DNA of 64,000 nt from an uncultured Corynebacterium sp. (GTDB lineage: Bacteria; Actinomycetota; Actinomycetes; Mycobacteriales; Mycobacteriaceae): assembly GCA_943914465.1 (NCBI GenBank), contig CALUCD010000006.1, forward strand, positions 128,267 through 192,266, in the 5' to 3' direction. Position numbers and translations under genes: made by a program. The notes beneath the pieces were generated by a model. That model was not told the DNA's origin, searched no databases, and saw only the letters and a list, made by a program, of their open reading frames with translations. The first letter of the stretch is position 1, and each line of letters opens with the position of its first letter. Below, in pieces: positions 35,049 through 43,672 of the stretch.

Positions 35049-35693
35049 CTACCTCACCTGCCTTGCCCAGGGCATGGTGATGCGGCCGGTGAGGACCAGG
35101 GCTGCGTCGATAAGCAATGCAAGCACAACCGTGCCACCGATTCCCGCAAGGATCTGGGTGGGAAAGGAGCGTTGAAATCCCTCAGTAAACAGCGTGCCAA
35201 GCGATGGCACACCAATGAGCGCACCCACCGAAACCAAACTGATCGTCGATGCCGCAACCACCCGCAAACCCGCGAGCAAACCAGGCCCAGCCAGCGGCAA
35301 GTCCACTGCGAAGACGCGACGCGCGGGGGCGTACCCAGCTGCGATAGCGGATTGCTGTACTGAGCTTGGGACCGTGTCGAACGCATCCGCTGCCGCACGC
35401 ACCATCAGGGCAACCCCGTACAGCGTCATGGCAGCAACCACGTTCAGCGGAGAAAGAATCGACGTGCCCAACACAAGCGGCATGAGAATGAACATCGCCA
35501 ACGACGGCACAACAAATACCATGCCTGACGCCACCACGATCAACTCACGCAGCCTCGGAGTACGGTGCGCTGCCCAACCAAGTGGCACCGCGATGACAAA
35601 AGCAAGCACGATCGCCGGCACCGCGATCTTCAGATGAGCGAGGCTTAAATCGACGATACGGCCGGTATTCGCAGCCAACCACTGCCAGTTCAC
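35049..35693 (-). CDS. Osmoprotectant ABC transporter permease (OpuCB-like)
   Basis: The 214-residue permease has several transmembrane segments and the coupling loop AAGYAPARRVFAVDLPLAGP, then GLRVVAASTISLVSVGALIG. It overlaps the ATPase gene by four bases (ATG 35693) and abuts the second permease, as in OpuC/OsmU-type importers with two different permeases. Confidence 0.87.
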   Translation of the reverse strand: MNWQWLAANTGRIVDLSLAHLKIAVPAIVLAFVIAVPLGWAAHRTPRLRELIVVASGMVFVVPSLAMFILMPLVLGTSILSPLNVVAAMTLYGVALMVRAAADAFDTVPSSVQQSAIAAGYAPARRVFAVDLPLAGPGLLAGLRVVAASTISLVSVGALIGVPSLGTLFTEGFQRSFPTQILAGIGGTVVLALLIDAALVLTGRITMPWARQVR

Positions 35694-36496
35694 CGAACCA
35701 CGCCTTTAATGTTGCCAATCGCATCAACGGCGAGCGTCTCATCGCCGTACTGCTCGATATGCAGCTCCCGCGAGTTCGCGCCCGTGAACTCGCGGACCGC
35801 CTCGTTCGCGGGGTGCGCAATGATATTCGCCGGCGTATCAGCCTGCTCCACGGTAGCGTGATTGCCGAGAATCACCACCTCATCGCCTAAGAGAAAAGCC
35901 TCGTCGATGTCGTGGGTGACCAATAAAATCGTCGCGTGAAGCTGCTCGCTTACAGCGAGGACTTCCTGCTGCAAGTTGCGCCGAACCACAGGGTCCACTG
36001 CGCCAAAGGGCTCATCCATAATCAGGATGTCCGGGTTGTTGACCAACCCCCGTGCAACCCCGACGCGCTGTGCCTGCCCACCGGAGAGTTCAGCCGGGTA
36101 GCGGTGAGCAAGCGAAAGATCGAGATTGACCAGCTCAAGCAGCTCCTGAGCGCGAATGCGGGCTTGCTGCTTGGATGCGCCTGCGAGGCTGGCAACATCA
36201 GCAATATTGTCGATCACCCGCCGATGCGGCATCAGCCCAGAATGCTGCATGACATAACCGATACTTCGCCGGAGCTCAACGGCATCGGTCTCGTGCACAT
36301 TCACACCACGTACGTACACCGCACCTGTTGTTGGTTCGACCATGCGGTTAACCATGCGAAGAAGCGTCGTCTTTCCGCACCCGGAGGGGCCGACAAACAC
36401 GGTCGTGGTGCCCTTATCAACCGTGTGGGAGAAATCAGCCACAGCTGGTCCCTCGGCGCCTGGATACGTCTTCGAGACCTGCTCAAATGTGATCAC
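35690..36496 (-). CDS. Osmoprotectant ABC transporter ATPase (OpuCA-like)
   Basis: The 268-residue ATPase has Walker A GPSGCGKTTLLRMVNRM, the signature ELSGGQAQRVGVARGL, Walker B ILIMDEPFGAVDP and the H-loop VTHDIDEAF. The MVEPT segment after Walker A is typical of glycine betaine/carnitine/choline importers. It lacks the full C-terminal CBS domain pair of OpuA/OpuCA, having only about 40 residues after the ATPase core, so osmotic gating may differ. It is the first gene of a seven-gene minus-strand run ending at crtI. Confidence 0.88.
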   Translation of the reverse strand: MITFEQVSKTYPGAEGPAVADFSHTVDKGTTTVFVGPSGCGKTTLLRMVNRMVEPTTGAVYVRGVNVHETDAVELRRSIGYVMQHSGLMPHRRVIDNIADVASLAGASKQQARIRAQELLELVNLDLSLAHRYPAELSGGQAQRVGVARGLVNNPDILIMDEPFGAVDPVVRRNLQQEVLAVSEQLHATILLVTHDIDEAFLLGDEVVILGNHATVEQADTPANIIAHPANEAVREFTGANSRELHIEQYGDETLAVDAIGNIKGVVR

Positions 36497-36590
36497 GGTG
36501 TTCCAACGTACTGCAAGACATTAGGCTGTGTGTCGCGCTGTGTCTGCGTGCGCCGCACTGCGTCCAGCTGTGTCCCAATGGGTGCCAGGC

Positions 36591-37553
36591 TTACGTGGAT
36601 GGGTTTACCACGTGCATTTCAATGGGTGCGGAGGTGAAGCGGTACGTACCCGGCGCGGTGTCGAAGATGGCGAGTAGCTCGTGAATGAATCGGTCAGTCG
36701 CCTCAATATCCACATGGGAGGCATCAGCTTCAAACCTCACCATCGGACTCATGCGAATCCATCTTTCCTCGCGAACGAGCGCGAACGGGTGCCCAAAACG
36801 GAGTCGATGCCGGGCCGCGCGCATCACCGCGTGCGCAGCATCGGGGTCGAGGTAAATTCGTCCGCCTGTGTCGATATCGAGCAGCTTCGCGTGTACCGCG
36901 CTTATCGACGACCCCTCTTTGCCCACCCCCGTCTCAAACCTTCCTCTCGCCTCAGAGATCTGCAGGATATCGCCGCGATCAGGGTCGGTAATGCCCAAGG
37001 GGACGTAATCTCCGAGTACGCCGGTGAACTTCAGCGGATCCCAGCACAGGGCCGCTTCGAGTTCCGGCTCAGTCAGTCCCACTGCGTAGGTAAATCGCAC
37101 GATACCAGTTACGGGTTCAATCACGCCGAGCAGCGGATCGGTGACAAAGGTGAAAGCGGCAATCTGAGCCTCGCCGTCCACGGGCTGGACGAGGCGGAGG
37201 TAGTGCCCTGGTGCAATCTCATCGCCGGTACGTCGAATCATGCGCACCATCGATGCGAGCTGCTCAGCAGGCCAAGCGTACGGCACTGGTGTGTCTGCAG
37301 GCGTTCGCAAGACCAGTTCAGTCTGGGTGCCGGCGACTGGAATGCCCGAGCGCACCCGCGAGAGCCCGAACGTGCAGTACAAAAAGTGGGGTAGAGGCGC
37401 ATCCACGTGATAGCAGTGAACCTCAAGCTCGTCGAAATTGAAGATGAAAGCATCCGTTGAACCGGTTACGGCGGCAACGTGGTCGTGCATTGCATCTCCG
37501 CCGAGGCGCGGGCCACGTCGGACGCGATAGGCGAATTCTTTCAGCCACCCCAT
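36591..37553 (-). CDS. SUFU (suppressor of fused) domain protein
   Basis: The 320-residue cytoplasmic protein has no signal or membrane helix. The N-terminal half reads like the suppressor-of-fused domain: ELEVHCYHVDAPLPHFLYCT, FGLSRVRSGIPVAGTQTELV and MVRMIRRTGDEIAPGHYLRL. Bacterial SUFU proteins are often found as immunity or accessory proteins, but no toxin gene is next to it. The start MGWLKEFAYRVRRGP at 37553 is preferred although no strong ribosome site precedes it. Confidence 0.65.
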   Translation of the reverse strand: MGWLKEFAYRVRRGPRLGGDAMHDHVAAVTGSTDAFIFNFDELEVHCYHVDAPLPHFLYCTFGLSRVRSGIPVAGTQTELVLRTPADTPVPYAWPAEQLASMVRMIRRTGDEIAPGHYLRLVQPVDGEAQIAAFTFVTDPLLGVIEPVTGIVRFTYAVGLTEPELEAALCWDPLKFTGVLGDYVPLGITDPDRGDILQISEARGRFETGVGKEGSSISAVHAKLLDIDTGGRIYLDPDAAHAVMRAARHRLRFGHPFALVREERWIRMSPMVRFEADASHVDIEATDRFIHELLAIFDTAPGTYRFTSAPIEMHVVNPST

Positions 37554-37708
37554 GGAATTCAATCTACAACTCTGTTTTGCCCTCCCGCCGGTTTGGGGAA
37601 CTAAATTCATGCTTGTGACGTTGAGGGAAGTGAGTTGTCGCGCAGTCGTCGCGCAGTCTCAGACAACACGCAATCTGTTCGCGTAGAAAAGAAAGGAACT
37701 GGGGGCAC
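37554..37708. promoter_or_regulatory. Divergent intergenic region, SUFU gene / Bax-inhibitor-like gene
   Basis: This 155-base region should carry promoters for both neighbours. It includes a repeated CGCAGTC and, at its end, GAAAGGAACTGGGGGCAC before the GTG start. No clear operator is visible. Confidence 0.35.
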
Positions 37709-38518
37709 GTGAGTAGCAAAAACCCGGTCTTGAAGAATTTGCCGGGCGCGGAAAGTCAACACGGCTACGGCTACCAGCAGGGCTTCGATGCCCCGGCATC
37801 GCCGCAGCGAGGTGACGTACAGGGCGAGCGCCCAATGACCATCGACGATGTGACCACGAAGACGGGCATCACGCTTGCCGTCATCATCGCCGCTGCGCTC
37901 GTTTCATTTTGGATGTGGGCTACCCAGCAGCCGCTCGCGCCTATGGTCACTCTCGGCGGCGCGATCGCAGCATTCATCGTGGTGCTCGTCCATGCGTTCG
38001 GTTCCAAATTTGGATCCCCGACTCTGACGCTGCTCTACGCAACGTTTGAGGGGCTGTTCCTTGGCGGGTTCTCGTTCATCATCTCCGGGGCGGCGAATGT
38101 GGGGGGAGCTGACGCTGGCGCGATGATTGGCCAGGCCATTCTCGGCACTGTCGGCGTGTTCATCGGCATGCTGGTCGTGTACCGCACCGGCGCGATTCGA
38201 GTCACCCCACGCTTTAACCGGATCCTTACCGGCGTGATCTTCGGTGTTGCGGTGATGGCTCTGGGTAACTGGCTGCTTGCCATCTTCACCGGTGCTTCTC
38301 CATTGCGCGACGGCGGCACCCTCTCCATCATCTTCGGCGTGGTTTGTGTTGTGCTCGCTGCGCTCGCGTTCCTCCAGGACTTCGACCTGGCGGATCGACT
38401 TGTTCGCACCGGTGCACCGGAGCGCGCTGCATGGGGCGTTGCGCTCGGGCTTGCAGTGACGCTGGTGTGGCTCTACACCGAAATTCTGCGCCTCCTGTCG
38501 TACGTCACCGACCGGTAA
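37709..38518 (+). CDS. Bax inhibitor-1/YccA-family membrane protein
   Basis: The 269-residue protein has a soluble N-terminal region of about 50 residues rich in Gly, Gln and Pro. Seven hydrophobic segments follow, with family features such as LLYATFEGLFLGGFSFIIS, TPRFNRILTGVIFGV and FLQDFDLADRLVRTGAPERA. The family forms pH-sensitive calcium-leak channels in some bacteria; the role here is not known. GTG 37709 has GAAAGGA upstream. A strong hairpin follows. Confidence 0.88.
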   Translation: MSSKNPVLKNLPGAESQHGYGYQQGFDAPASPQRGDVQGERPMTIDDVTTKTGITLAVIIAAALVSFWMWATQQPLAPMVTLGGAIAAFIVVLVHAFGSKFGSPTLTLLYATFEGLFLGGFSFIISGAANVGGADAGAMIGQAILGTVGVFIGMLVVYRTGAIRVTPRFNRILTGVIFGVAVMALGNWLLAIFTGASPLRDGGTLSIIFGVVCVVLAALAFLQDFDLADRLVRTGAPERAAWGVALGLAVTLVWLYTEILRLLSYVTDR

Positions 38519-38532
38519 ACTGCGACACCACA

Positions 38533-38577
38533 AATCCCCACCGACCTGAAGCTGCATGCCTCAGGTCGGTGGGGATT
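38533..38577. terminator. Strong bidirectional terminator
   Basis: AATCCCCACCGACCTGA and TCAGGTCGGTGGGGATT form a perfect 17-bp stem with an 11-base loop, followed on the plus strand by ATTGTTATT. It lies between convergent genes and can end both transcripts. Confidence 0.9.
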
Positions 38578-38606
38578 ATTGTTATTCGTGGTATTCGCAG
38601 TACTGC

Positions 38607-39143
38607 CTAGTACTGCGAGTCCGGGTTCACAGACGTGCCGTCTACCGAAAGCACTGTGAACGTGAGCACGCCATCAACGTCTTGCGGCTCGCCGAGCGTG
38701 ACCTGCGCACCTTCCACCACCCGATCCGGGTCCGTGGTGACGCGTGTGGCGGTGCCAGAAGCGCCCATTTCGTTCCACTCCGACCAGACAATGTCTTCAA
38801 GGCGGTCCCGGTTGTCTTTACAGTCCAGGTTCAGGCGGGCTGGACGTTCAAGGCCGGTCTCACCGCAGTTATCTACAAACGGTGTGTCATCTTCGCCGAC
38901 GACCACTGTGACAGTTTCTGAAGCTGCGGCGTCCTTGCGTGCTGCCGAAGCATCGGCCACGTTGGTTGCTGAGGCAGTCTGACCGGCCAACCCCGATGAT
39001 GCAAGGGAGTCCGGGTTCTGGCTGGTCGCAGTATCCACCTTCTGTGTGGACGGGTTTTCATGGGGCGGGGTGCAGCCGGCGATCGTGAGGGCAGCAAGCG
39101 CTGCGATTCCTGCGGCGGTTACGCGAAACGGTTGGGCGGTCAC
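38607..39143 (-). CDS. Putative secreted lipoprotein, unknown function
   Basis: The 178-residue product has a short signal ending in lipobox TIAGC near residue 24. A Ser/Thr/Ala-rich linker follows, then a compact domain with two cysteines (FVDNCGETGLERPARLNLDC) that may form a disulfide, and a C-terminal beta-rich part (VLTFTVLSVDGTSVNPDSQY). GTG 39143 has AAGGATGA upstream. I do not recognise a family. It lies upstream of nothing obviously related and is next to greA. Confidence 0.7.
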   Translation of the reverse strand: MTAQPFRVTAAGIAALAALTIAGCTPPHENPSTQKVDTATSQNPDSLASSGLAGQTASATNVADASAARKDAAASETVTVVVGEDDTPFVDNCGETGLERPARLNLDCKDNRDRLEDIVWSEWNEMGASGTATRVTTDPDRVVEGAQVTLGEPQDVDGVLTFTVLSVDGTSVNPDSQY

Positions 39144-39190
39144 GGGATCATCCTTCGGTTGTTCTCTCGGTGTTAGGAATTAATGGAAAG

Positions 39191-39712
39191 TCAATTAGCA
39201 CGCGGGCTGGATGCCTTGTCAGAATCATAAGGCTCCGCGGAGATGATCGTCACCGAAATCTCGCGCCCATTCGGCGCAGTGTACGAGCGTGTCTCGCCTT
39301 CCGCAGCTCCGACAACCGCAGCACCGAGCGGGGAGTTTTCCGAGTAGGTCTCCAAATCCTTGTTGTCCGTTGACGCCGCGCGGGTGCCGATGAGGAACGT
39401 CTCCCGATCGTTCTCATCCCCGTCGTAGTACACATGCACCACCGAGCCGATGTGAGCGACGCCCTCGGTTACCCCAGATCGCTCAGTTGTCGAATTGGCG
39501 AGCAGCTCGGAGATCTGCTTGATGCGTGCTTCTTCCTGATCCTGTTGCTCGCGAGCAGCATCGTAACCAGCATTCTCTTTCAGGTCACCCTCTTCACGGC
39601 GCTCGTTGATTTCGGCCGCGATCACTGGCCGGTTGTCAATGAGCTGCTGGAGCTCGGACTCCAGCTTCGCCTTCATCTCTGGAGTGATGTACTGCTGCTG
39701 GGTCTCAGCCAT
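39191..39712 (-). CDS. greA: Transcription elongation factor GreA
   Basis: GreA rescues backtracked RNA polymerase. The 173-residue protein has the N-terminal coiled coil with the acidic tip (NERREEGDLKENAGYDAARE) and a C-terminal FKBP-like domain (YSENSPLGAAVVGAAEGETR). The ATG at 39712 gives the expected N-terminus MAETQQQYITPEM; codons up to 39751 are an unused extension. Length is slightly above the common 158. Confidence 0.96.
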   Translation of the reverse strand: MAETQQQYITPEMKAKLESELQQLIDNRPVIAAEINERREEGDLKENAGYDAAREQQDQEEARIKQISELLANSTTERSGVTEGVAHIGSVVHVYYDGDENDRETFLIGTRAASTDNKDLETYSENSPLGAAVVGAAEGETRSYTAPNGREISVTIISAEPYDSDKASSPRAN

Positions 39713-39826
39713 GGGGTGTTTAACCTCTTCCCTTATATGTCCAGACGGCAAACGAGCCCAGCCGCTGAGTGCGGGCAGGGCATCGTGGGCTTTCTACCGC
39801 GAAGCTTAACACACTGGCCGTGGACG

Positions 39827-40342
39827 TTAACGCGCACCAAGGTAGGTCGTAGACGTATCCATGTAGAACGGAATGTCCTGCGCGCAGCCATAAACCCGAC
39901 CAGAGGCGACCGGTTCTCGCGTCGGCAATTCGACAGCGAGGCGTTGAAGCTTTTCGCCGCCAGCAGGAATCACGACTTCCCGTCGCCCGATTTCGGCGTG
40001 CTCATAGTCCACCGCGAAGACGATGCAATACGCATCGCGGTCGACATTTTTCCGATTCACCTCGATCCACAGGCGCGCCGTTTCGTCGTCGATGCGTTCC
40101 TGCGTCATGAATTCTGCGGTCACCACACGAGACTGGGACCGCAGAAAAGCCTGACCGGCCATGACAGCCACTAAAACAAGCATGGCCACTGCGAACACCG
40201 CTATCGTTTTCCCGCTGATGCTGCCGCCCGGTTTGCGCACTGCCTGCGGTTTACCGGCGTGGGAACCATACCGCGAGCGCGGTCTGGTCTGGGTCTGCGC
40301 CTGCGTGCGCGCTGCTCCAGGCTTCGGCGAAGGTGTAGACAT
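39827..40342 (-). CDS. DUF4307 membrane-anchored protein
   Basis: The 171-residue protein has a basic, proline-rich N-terminus, one transmembrane helix (TIAVFAVAMLVLVAVMAGQAF, residues 46-66) and an extracytoplasmic domain ending VYGCAQDIPFYMDTSTTYLG. This matches the DUF4307 family, which is regularly divergent from mca in actinobacteria. Its function is unknown; the position suggests a link to mycothiol or envelope physiology. Confidence 0.8.
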   Translation of the reverse strand: MSTPSPKPGAARTQAQTQTRPRSRYGSHAGKPQAVRKPGGSISGKTIAVFAVAMLVLVAVMAGQAFLRSQSRVVTAEFMTQERIDDETARLWIEVNRKNVDRDAYCIVFAVDYEHAEIGRREVVIPAGGEKLQRLAVELPTREPVASGRVYGCAQDIPFYMDTSTTYLGAR

Positions 40343-40449
40343 CGGTGGTTGCCTCGCTTAGTGCACAGATGGAACAGGGGGTCTGGGCATGATGGTACTA
40401 AGATGATCCCCTGTTAAGTCCTTGAACCCCGAGTGAAGATGGAGCACGA

Positions 40450-41343
40450 GTGACTGGCTTGCGCCTCATGGCAATCCATGCACACCCCGACGACGAATCT
40501 TCGAAGGGTGCCGCGACTATGGCGAAGTACGCCGCCGAAGGCCACCGCGTGAAGGTGGTGACATGTACTGACGGTAGGCGCGGTGATATTTTGAACCCCG
40601 CCATGGATCGACCGGGGGTGTTGGAAAACATCTACGAAGTGCGCAAGGGCGAAATGGCCGAGGCGGTGGCAGCCCTAGGCATTGAGCATGAGTGGCTCGG
40701 TTACGAAGACTCGGGCCTGCCTCAAGGTGATCCGACTCCACCCCTGCCTGAAGGCTCGTTCGCGCTGCAGCCCAAGCAAGAGGTTGCCGCTCGACTCGTG
40801 AAGTCGATCCGCGAGCTCCGCCCCCACGTGATCATCACGTACGACGAAAACGGCGGGTACCCGCACCCAGACCACATCATGGTTCATGAGATATCCATGA
40901 TCGCGTGGGAGAAATCAGGGGACCCGGAGTTCGCACCTGATGCCGGTCCTGCATGGACGCCGCTGAAGCTGTACTACACGCACGGTTTCATCATGCAGCG
41001 GATGGTGCTCCTGCACGACCTTCTGCTCGAGCAAGGCAAGACAAGCCCATACGAGCTGATGATCAAACGGTGGCAGGAGAACGAGGCCGATGTGATGGAG
41101 CGCGTGACTACGCGGGTAGAGTGCGCGTCCTACTTTGATCAGCGTGCGCGGGCGCTGACTGCCCATGCCACGCAGATTGACCCCGCAGGCGCTTTCCTTG
41201 CCAGCCCTGTCGAAGACCAGCAGCGTGTGTGGCCAACGGAGGAGTTCGAGCTTGCCCGCTCGAGAGTGGACTCACCGGTGCCGGAAGACGACCTCTTCGC
41301 TGGCATCGACCCGGCAGCCGACACGGCGCATGCGAGCGAGTAA
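40450..41343 (+). CDS. mca: Mca, mycothiol S-conjugate amidase
   Basis: Mca cleaves mycothiol conjugates to export toxins as mercapturates and recycle glucosaminyl-inositol. The 297-residue zinc enzyme has the metal motif AIHAHPDDESSKG near residue 10 and the third ligand in YPHPDHIMVHE. GTG 40450 follows GATGGAG. The presence of this enzyme shows the organism uses mycothiol. It diverges from the DUF4307 gene across 107 bases. Confidence 0.95.
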   Translation: MTGLRLMAIHAHPDDESSKGAATMAKYAAEGHRVKVVTCTDGRRGDILNPAMDRPGVLENIYEVRKGEMAEAVAALGIEHEWLGYEDSGLPQGDPTPPLPEGSFALQPKQEVAARLVKSIRELRPHVIITYDENGGYPHPDHIMVHEISMIAWEKSGDPEFAPDAGPAWTPLKLYYTHGFIMQRMVLLHDLLLEQGKTSPYELMIKRWQENEADVMERVTTRVECASYFDQRARALTAHATQIDPAGAFLASPVEDQQRVWPTEEFELARSRVDSPVPEDDLFAGIDPAADTAHASE

Positions 41344-41370
41344 AAGGCGAATATACGGAAGGTGTTACCC

Positions 41371-41670
41371 ATGTCCACCCTGCACGCTGCGGCGACGAAC
41401 GCCACGGGTTATTTCATTGCTCAGGCACCTCCTGAGGTGCCCCGCGGGCCTGACTTTGGTAAGGCGTCTCCGGTCGGGCTGCTGCTGATTGTTGTGCTGG
41501 CTGTGCTGGTCCTCGCGCTCGGGTTTGCGTTCCACCGGCGGCACTCGCGGTTTCGGAGACGACAGGCGTTTGCCGAGCTACATGGCCTGGACCCCTTCGA
41601 CGAGACGGCAATCGATGAGGCGATGGCCGCGGCCGGGGTTCTGGACCGGCGCAAAAAGCGCTTCGTCTAA
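41371..41670 (+). CDS. Small single-pass membrane protein
   Basis: The 99-residue protein has a short extracytoplasmic N-terminus, one transmembrane helix (SPVGLLLIVVLAVLVLALGF) and a basic cytoplasmic part ending DRRKKRFV. The ATG at 41371 follows GGAAGGTG. It lies 27 bases after mca and probably in its operon. Function unknown; similar small proteins occur here in other corynebacteria. Confidence 0.75.
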   Translation: MSTLHAAATNATGYFIAQAPPEVPRGPDFGKASPVGLLLIVVLAVLVLALGFAFHRRHSRFRRRQAFAELHGLDPFDETAIDEAMAAAGVLDRRKKRFV

Positions 41671-41745
41671 ACGCTGGTTCCCGCCGGGCTCGAGCTCAAG
41701 CAAGTCATCTTGTCGCCTGTGAGCGTCACCATGCGCAGGGGTAAT

Positions 41746-42525
41746 ATGCAACCTGTGTTCTCGCTTGAATCGGTTCTGTACCCGCTATACGAGGCGCGCC
41801 TGAAACGCGAGTTGCGTGGCAAACCACGGCCCAAGCACATCGCCGTGATGGCTGACGGTAACCGGCGGTGGGCGAAAGAGTCCGGATACCTCGACATCTC
41901 TCATGGGCACAGAGCCGGCGGCGCGAAAATTGGAGAGCTGGTGCGCTGGTCTGCCGAGATGAATGTCGATGTGGTGACTATTTATCTACTCTCAACCGAG
42001 AATTTGAAACGAACCTCGGAAGAAGTCGAACTGCTCTTCGCCATCATCTCCGATGTAATTGATGACCTCGCAGCCGAGCACTACACGTGCAGAATCCGCC
42101 TCGTTGGACACTTGGATCTTCTACCTGTAGAGGTCGCCGAGCGCATGCAGCGTTCCGCTGCAGCCACAACCGAAAAAGCGGGCCTGACCGTCAATATTGC
42201 GGTCGGCTACGGGGGCAGGCAGGAAATTGTGGACGCAGTGCGTTCGCTCATCGCTGACGAAGTAGCTGCTGGATGCCCGGCGGAGGTATTAGCAGAGAAG
42301 GTCAGCGTCGACTCGATCGGGGAGCACCTTTATACGTCCGGCCAACCGGATCCCGACTTGGTCATCCGCACCTCCGGCGAGCAACGTTTGTCGGGGTTTC
42401 TCATCTGGCAAGCCGCGTACTCTGAGATTTGGTTCACCGACACCTATTGGCCGGCGTTTCGAAAAATCGATTTCTTGCGCGCGCTACGCGACTATTCCCA
42501 GCGCAGCCGCCGGTTTGGGAGATAA
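41746..42525 (+). CDS. cis-prenyl transferase, short-chain (Z)-farnesyl diphosphate synthase type
   Basis: The 259-residue protein is an isoprenyl transferase of the UppS family. It has HIAVMADGNRRWAKESGY (catalytic Asp and phosphate site), YLLSTENLKRTSEEVELLF, VAVGYGGRQEIVDAV-like sequence and VIRTSGEQRLSGFLIWQAAY. It aligns end to end with mycobacterial Rv1086, which makes short Z-prenyl diphosphate for decaprenyl phosphate. The ATG at 41746 gives that N-terminus; 41731 is an alternative. Product chain length is inferred. Confidence 0.85.
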   Translation: MQPVFSLESVLYPLYEARLKRELRGKPRPKHIAVMADGNRRWAKESGYLDISHGHRAGGAKIGELVRWSAEMNVDVVTIYLLSTENLKRTSEEVELLFAIISDVIDDLAAEHYTCRIRLVGHLDLLPVEVAERMQRSAAATTEKAGLTVNIAVGYGGRQEIVDAVRSLIADEVAAGCPAEVLAEKVSVDSIGEHLYTSGQPDPDLVIRTSGEQRLSGFLIWQAAYSEIWFTDTYWPAFRKIDFLRALRDYSQRSRRFGR

Positions 42526-42532
42526 GTTCGGC

Positions 42533-43474
42533 TTACATCTTTCGCATCCGCACACGCTGGACAGTGTGATCGTGCCCTTTACGCAGCACGAGTGATGCTC
42601 GAACGCGGGTAGGCAAAATGTTTTCAACCAGGTTCGGAAGGTTGATCGTCTGCCACAGCTCGCGTGCTTCGTGGGTGGCTTGAGCATCATCGAGGTCCGC
42701 GAACGCAGCAAAGTGTGCCCCAGGTTCCCGAAACGCGGTCTTCCGTAGCTTCAAGAAGCGTTCAATGTACCAGCGCTCAATGTCCTCGCTCCGTGCGTCG
42801 ACGTAGATCGAAAAATCGAACAGATCTGACACCATCAATGTGGGGCCGGTCTGCAAAACATTCAGACCCTCAAGAATGAGGATGTCGGGGTTGCGAACTT
42901 CAACGTGTTCCCCGGGCAAAATGTCATATGCGGTATGCGAATAAATAGGCGCGGTGACAAGTGGATGGCCCGATTTCACGTCCGTGACAAACCGAAGCAA
43001 GTTGCGCCGGTCATACGACTCGGGAAACCCTTTGCGGTTCAGGAGATTGCGCTCTTTCAACACCGCGGTGGGGTATAGGAACCCATCCGTGGTGATTAAG
43101 TCCACCCGGGGATGGGAGTCCCATCGCTGCAGCAGTAGCTGAAGTACGCGCGCGGTGGTGGATTTGCCGACGGCGACAGATCCCGCGATGCCGATGACAA
43201 ATGGGACCCGTCCGGGATCGCCGCCCATGAACGACTCCGTGAGCTGAATGAGCTGTTGGCGGGCTCGTACCTGGAGGTGAATCAGACGAGACACCGGGAG
43301 GTAGATGTCCTCGACCTCTTTCAGGTCAAGATTTTCTCCAATTCCGCTGAGCGCCTCAACTTCTTCTTCGGTGAGTACCTGGGGCATTGCTGCTCGACGC
43401 TGCCGCCAATCAGTGCGATGAAAGTCGAGGTAGGGGCTAGAATCGGCACCGTACGCTGCTCCGGACATAGACAT
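42533..43474 (-). CDS. coaA: Pantothenate kinase, type I
   Basis: CoaA phosphorylates pantothenate, the first step to coenzyme A. The 313-residue protein has YLPVSRLIHLQVRARQQL, the P-loop IGIAGSVAVGKSTTARVLQ near residue 95, TTDGFLYPT, and FPESYDRRNLLRFVTDVKSG. The start MSMSGAAYGADSSPY at 43474 is chosen; the second methionine is also possible. It converges on the prenyl transferase gene, seven bases between stops. Confidence 0.96.
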   Translation of the reverse strand: MSMSGAAYGADSSPYLDFHRTDWRQRRAAMPQVLTEEEVEALSGIGENLDLKEVEDIYLPVSRLIHLQVRARQQLIQLTESFMGGDPGRVPFVIGIAGSVAVGKSTTARVLQLLLQRWDSHPRVDLITTDGFLYPTAVLKERNLLNRKGFPESYDRRNLLRFVTDVKSGHPLVTAPIYSHTAYDILPGEHVEVRNPDILILEGLNVLQTGPTLMVSDLFDFSIYVDARSEDIERWYIERFLKLRKTAFREPGAHFAAFADLDDAQATHEARELWQTINLPNLVENILPTRVRASLVLRKGHDHTVQRVRMRKM

Positions 43475-43672
43475 TATTGTTACACCCGTCGGTGCGGGGG
43501 AGTTCAGGCGGCGCCTGTGAGGCGAACATTCCATAAAAGAAGGTCTCGGCTTCGCCCTATACTGCAACAGTGTGGCCTACGCTACCCATTGCACGTTGCG
43601 TGGTGCAGGCAACTCCGTGAGTTACATGCACACACATGTATGAAGACTACAACGACGAAAGGACCGCCCGAC

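Noticed and set aside
43256..43672. 139-codon upstream extension of glyA
   Set aside because: Overlaps the coaA start region antisense, shows no similarity, and a ribosome site supports GTG 43673.
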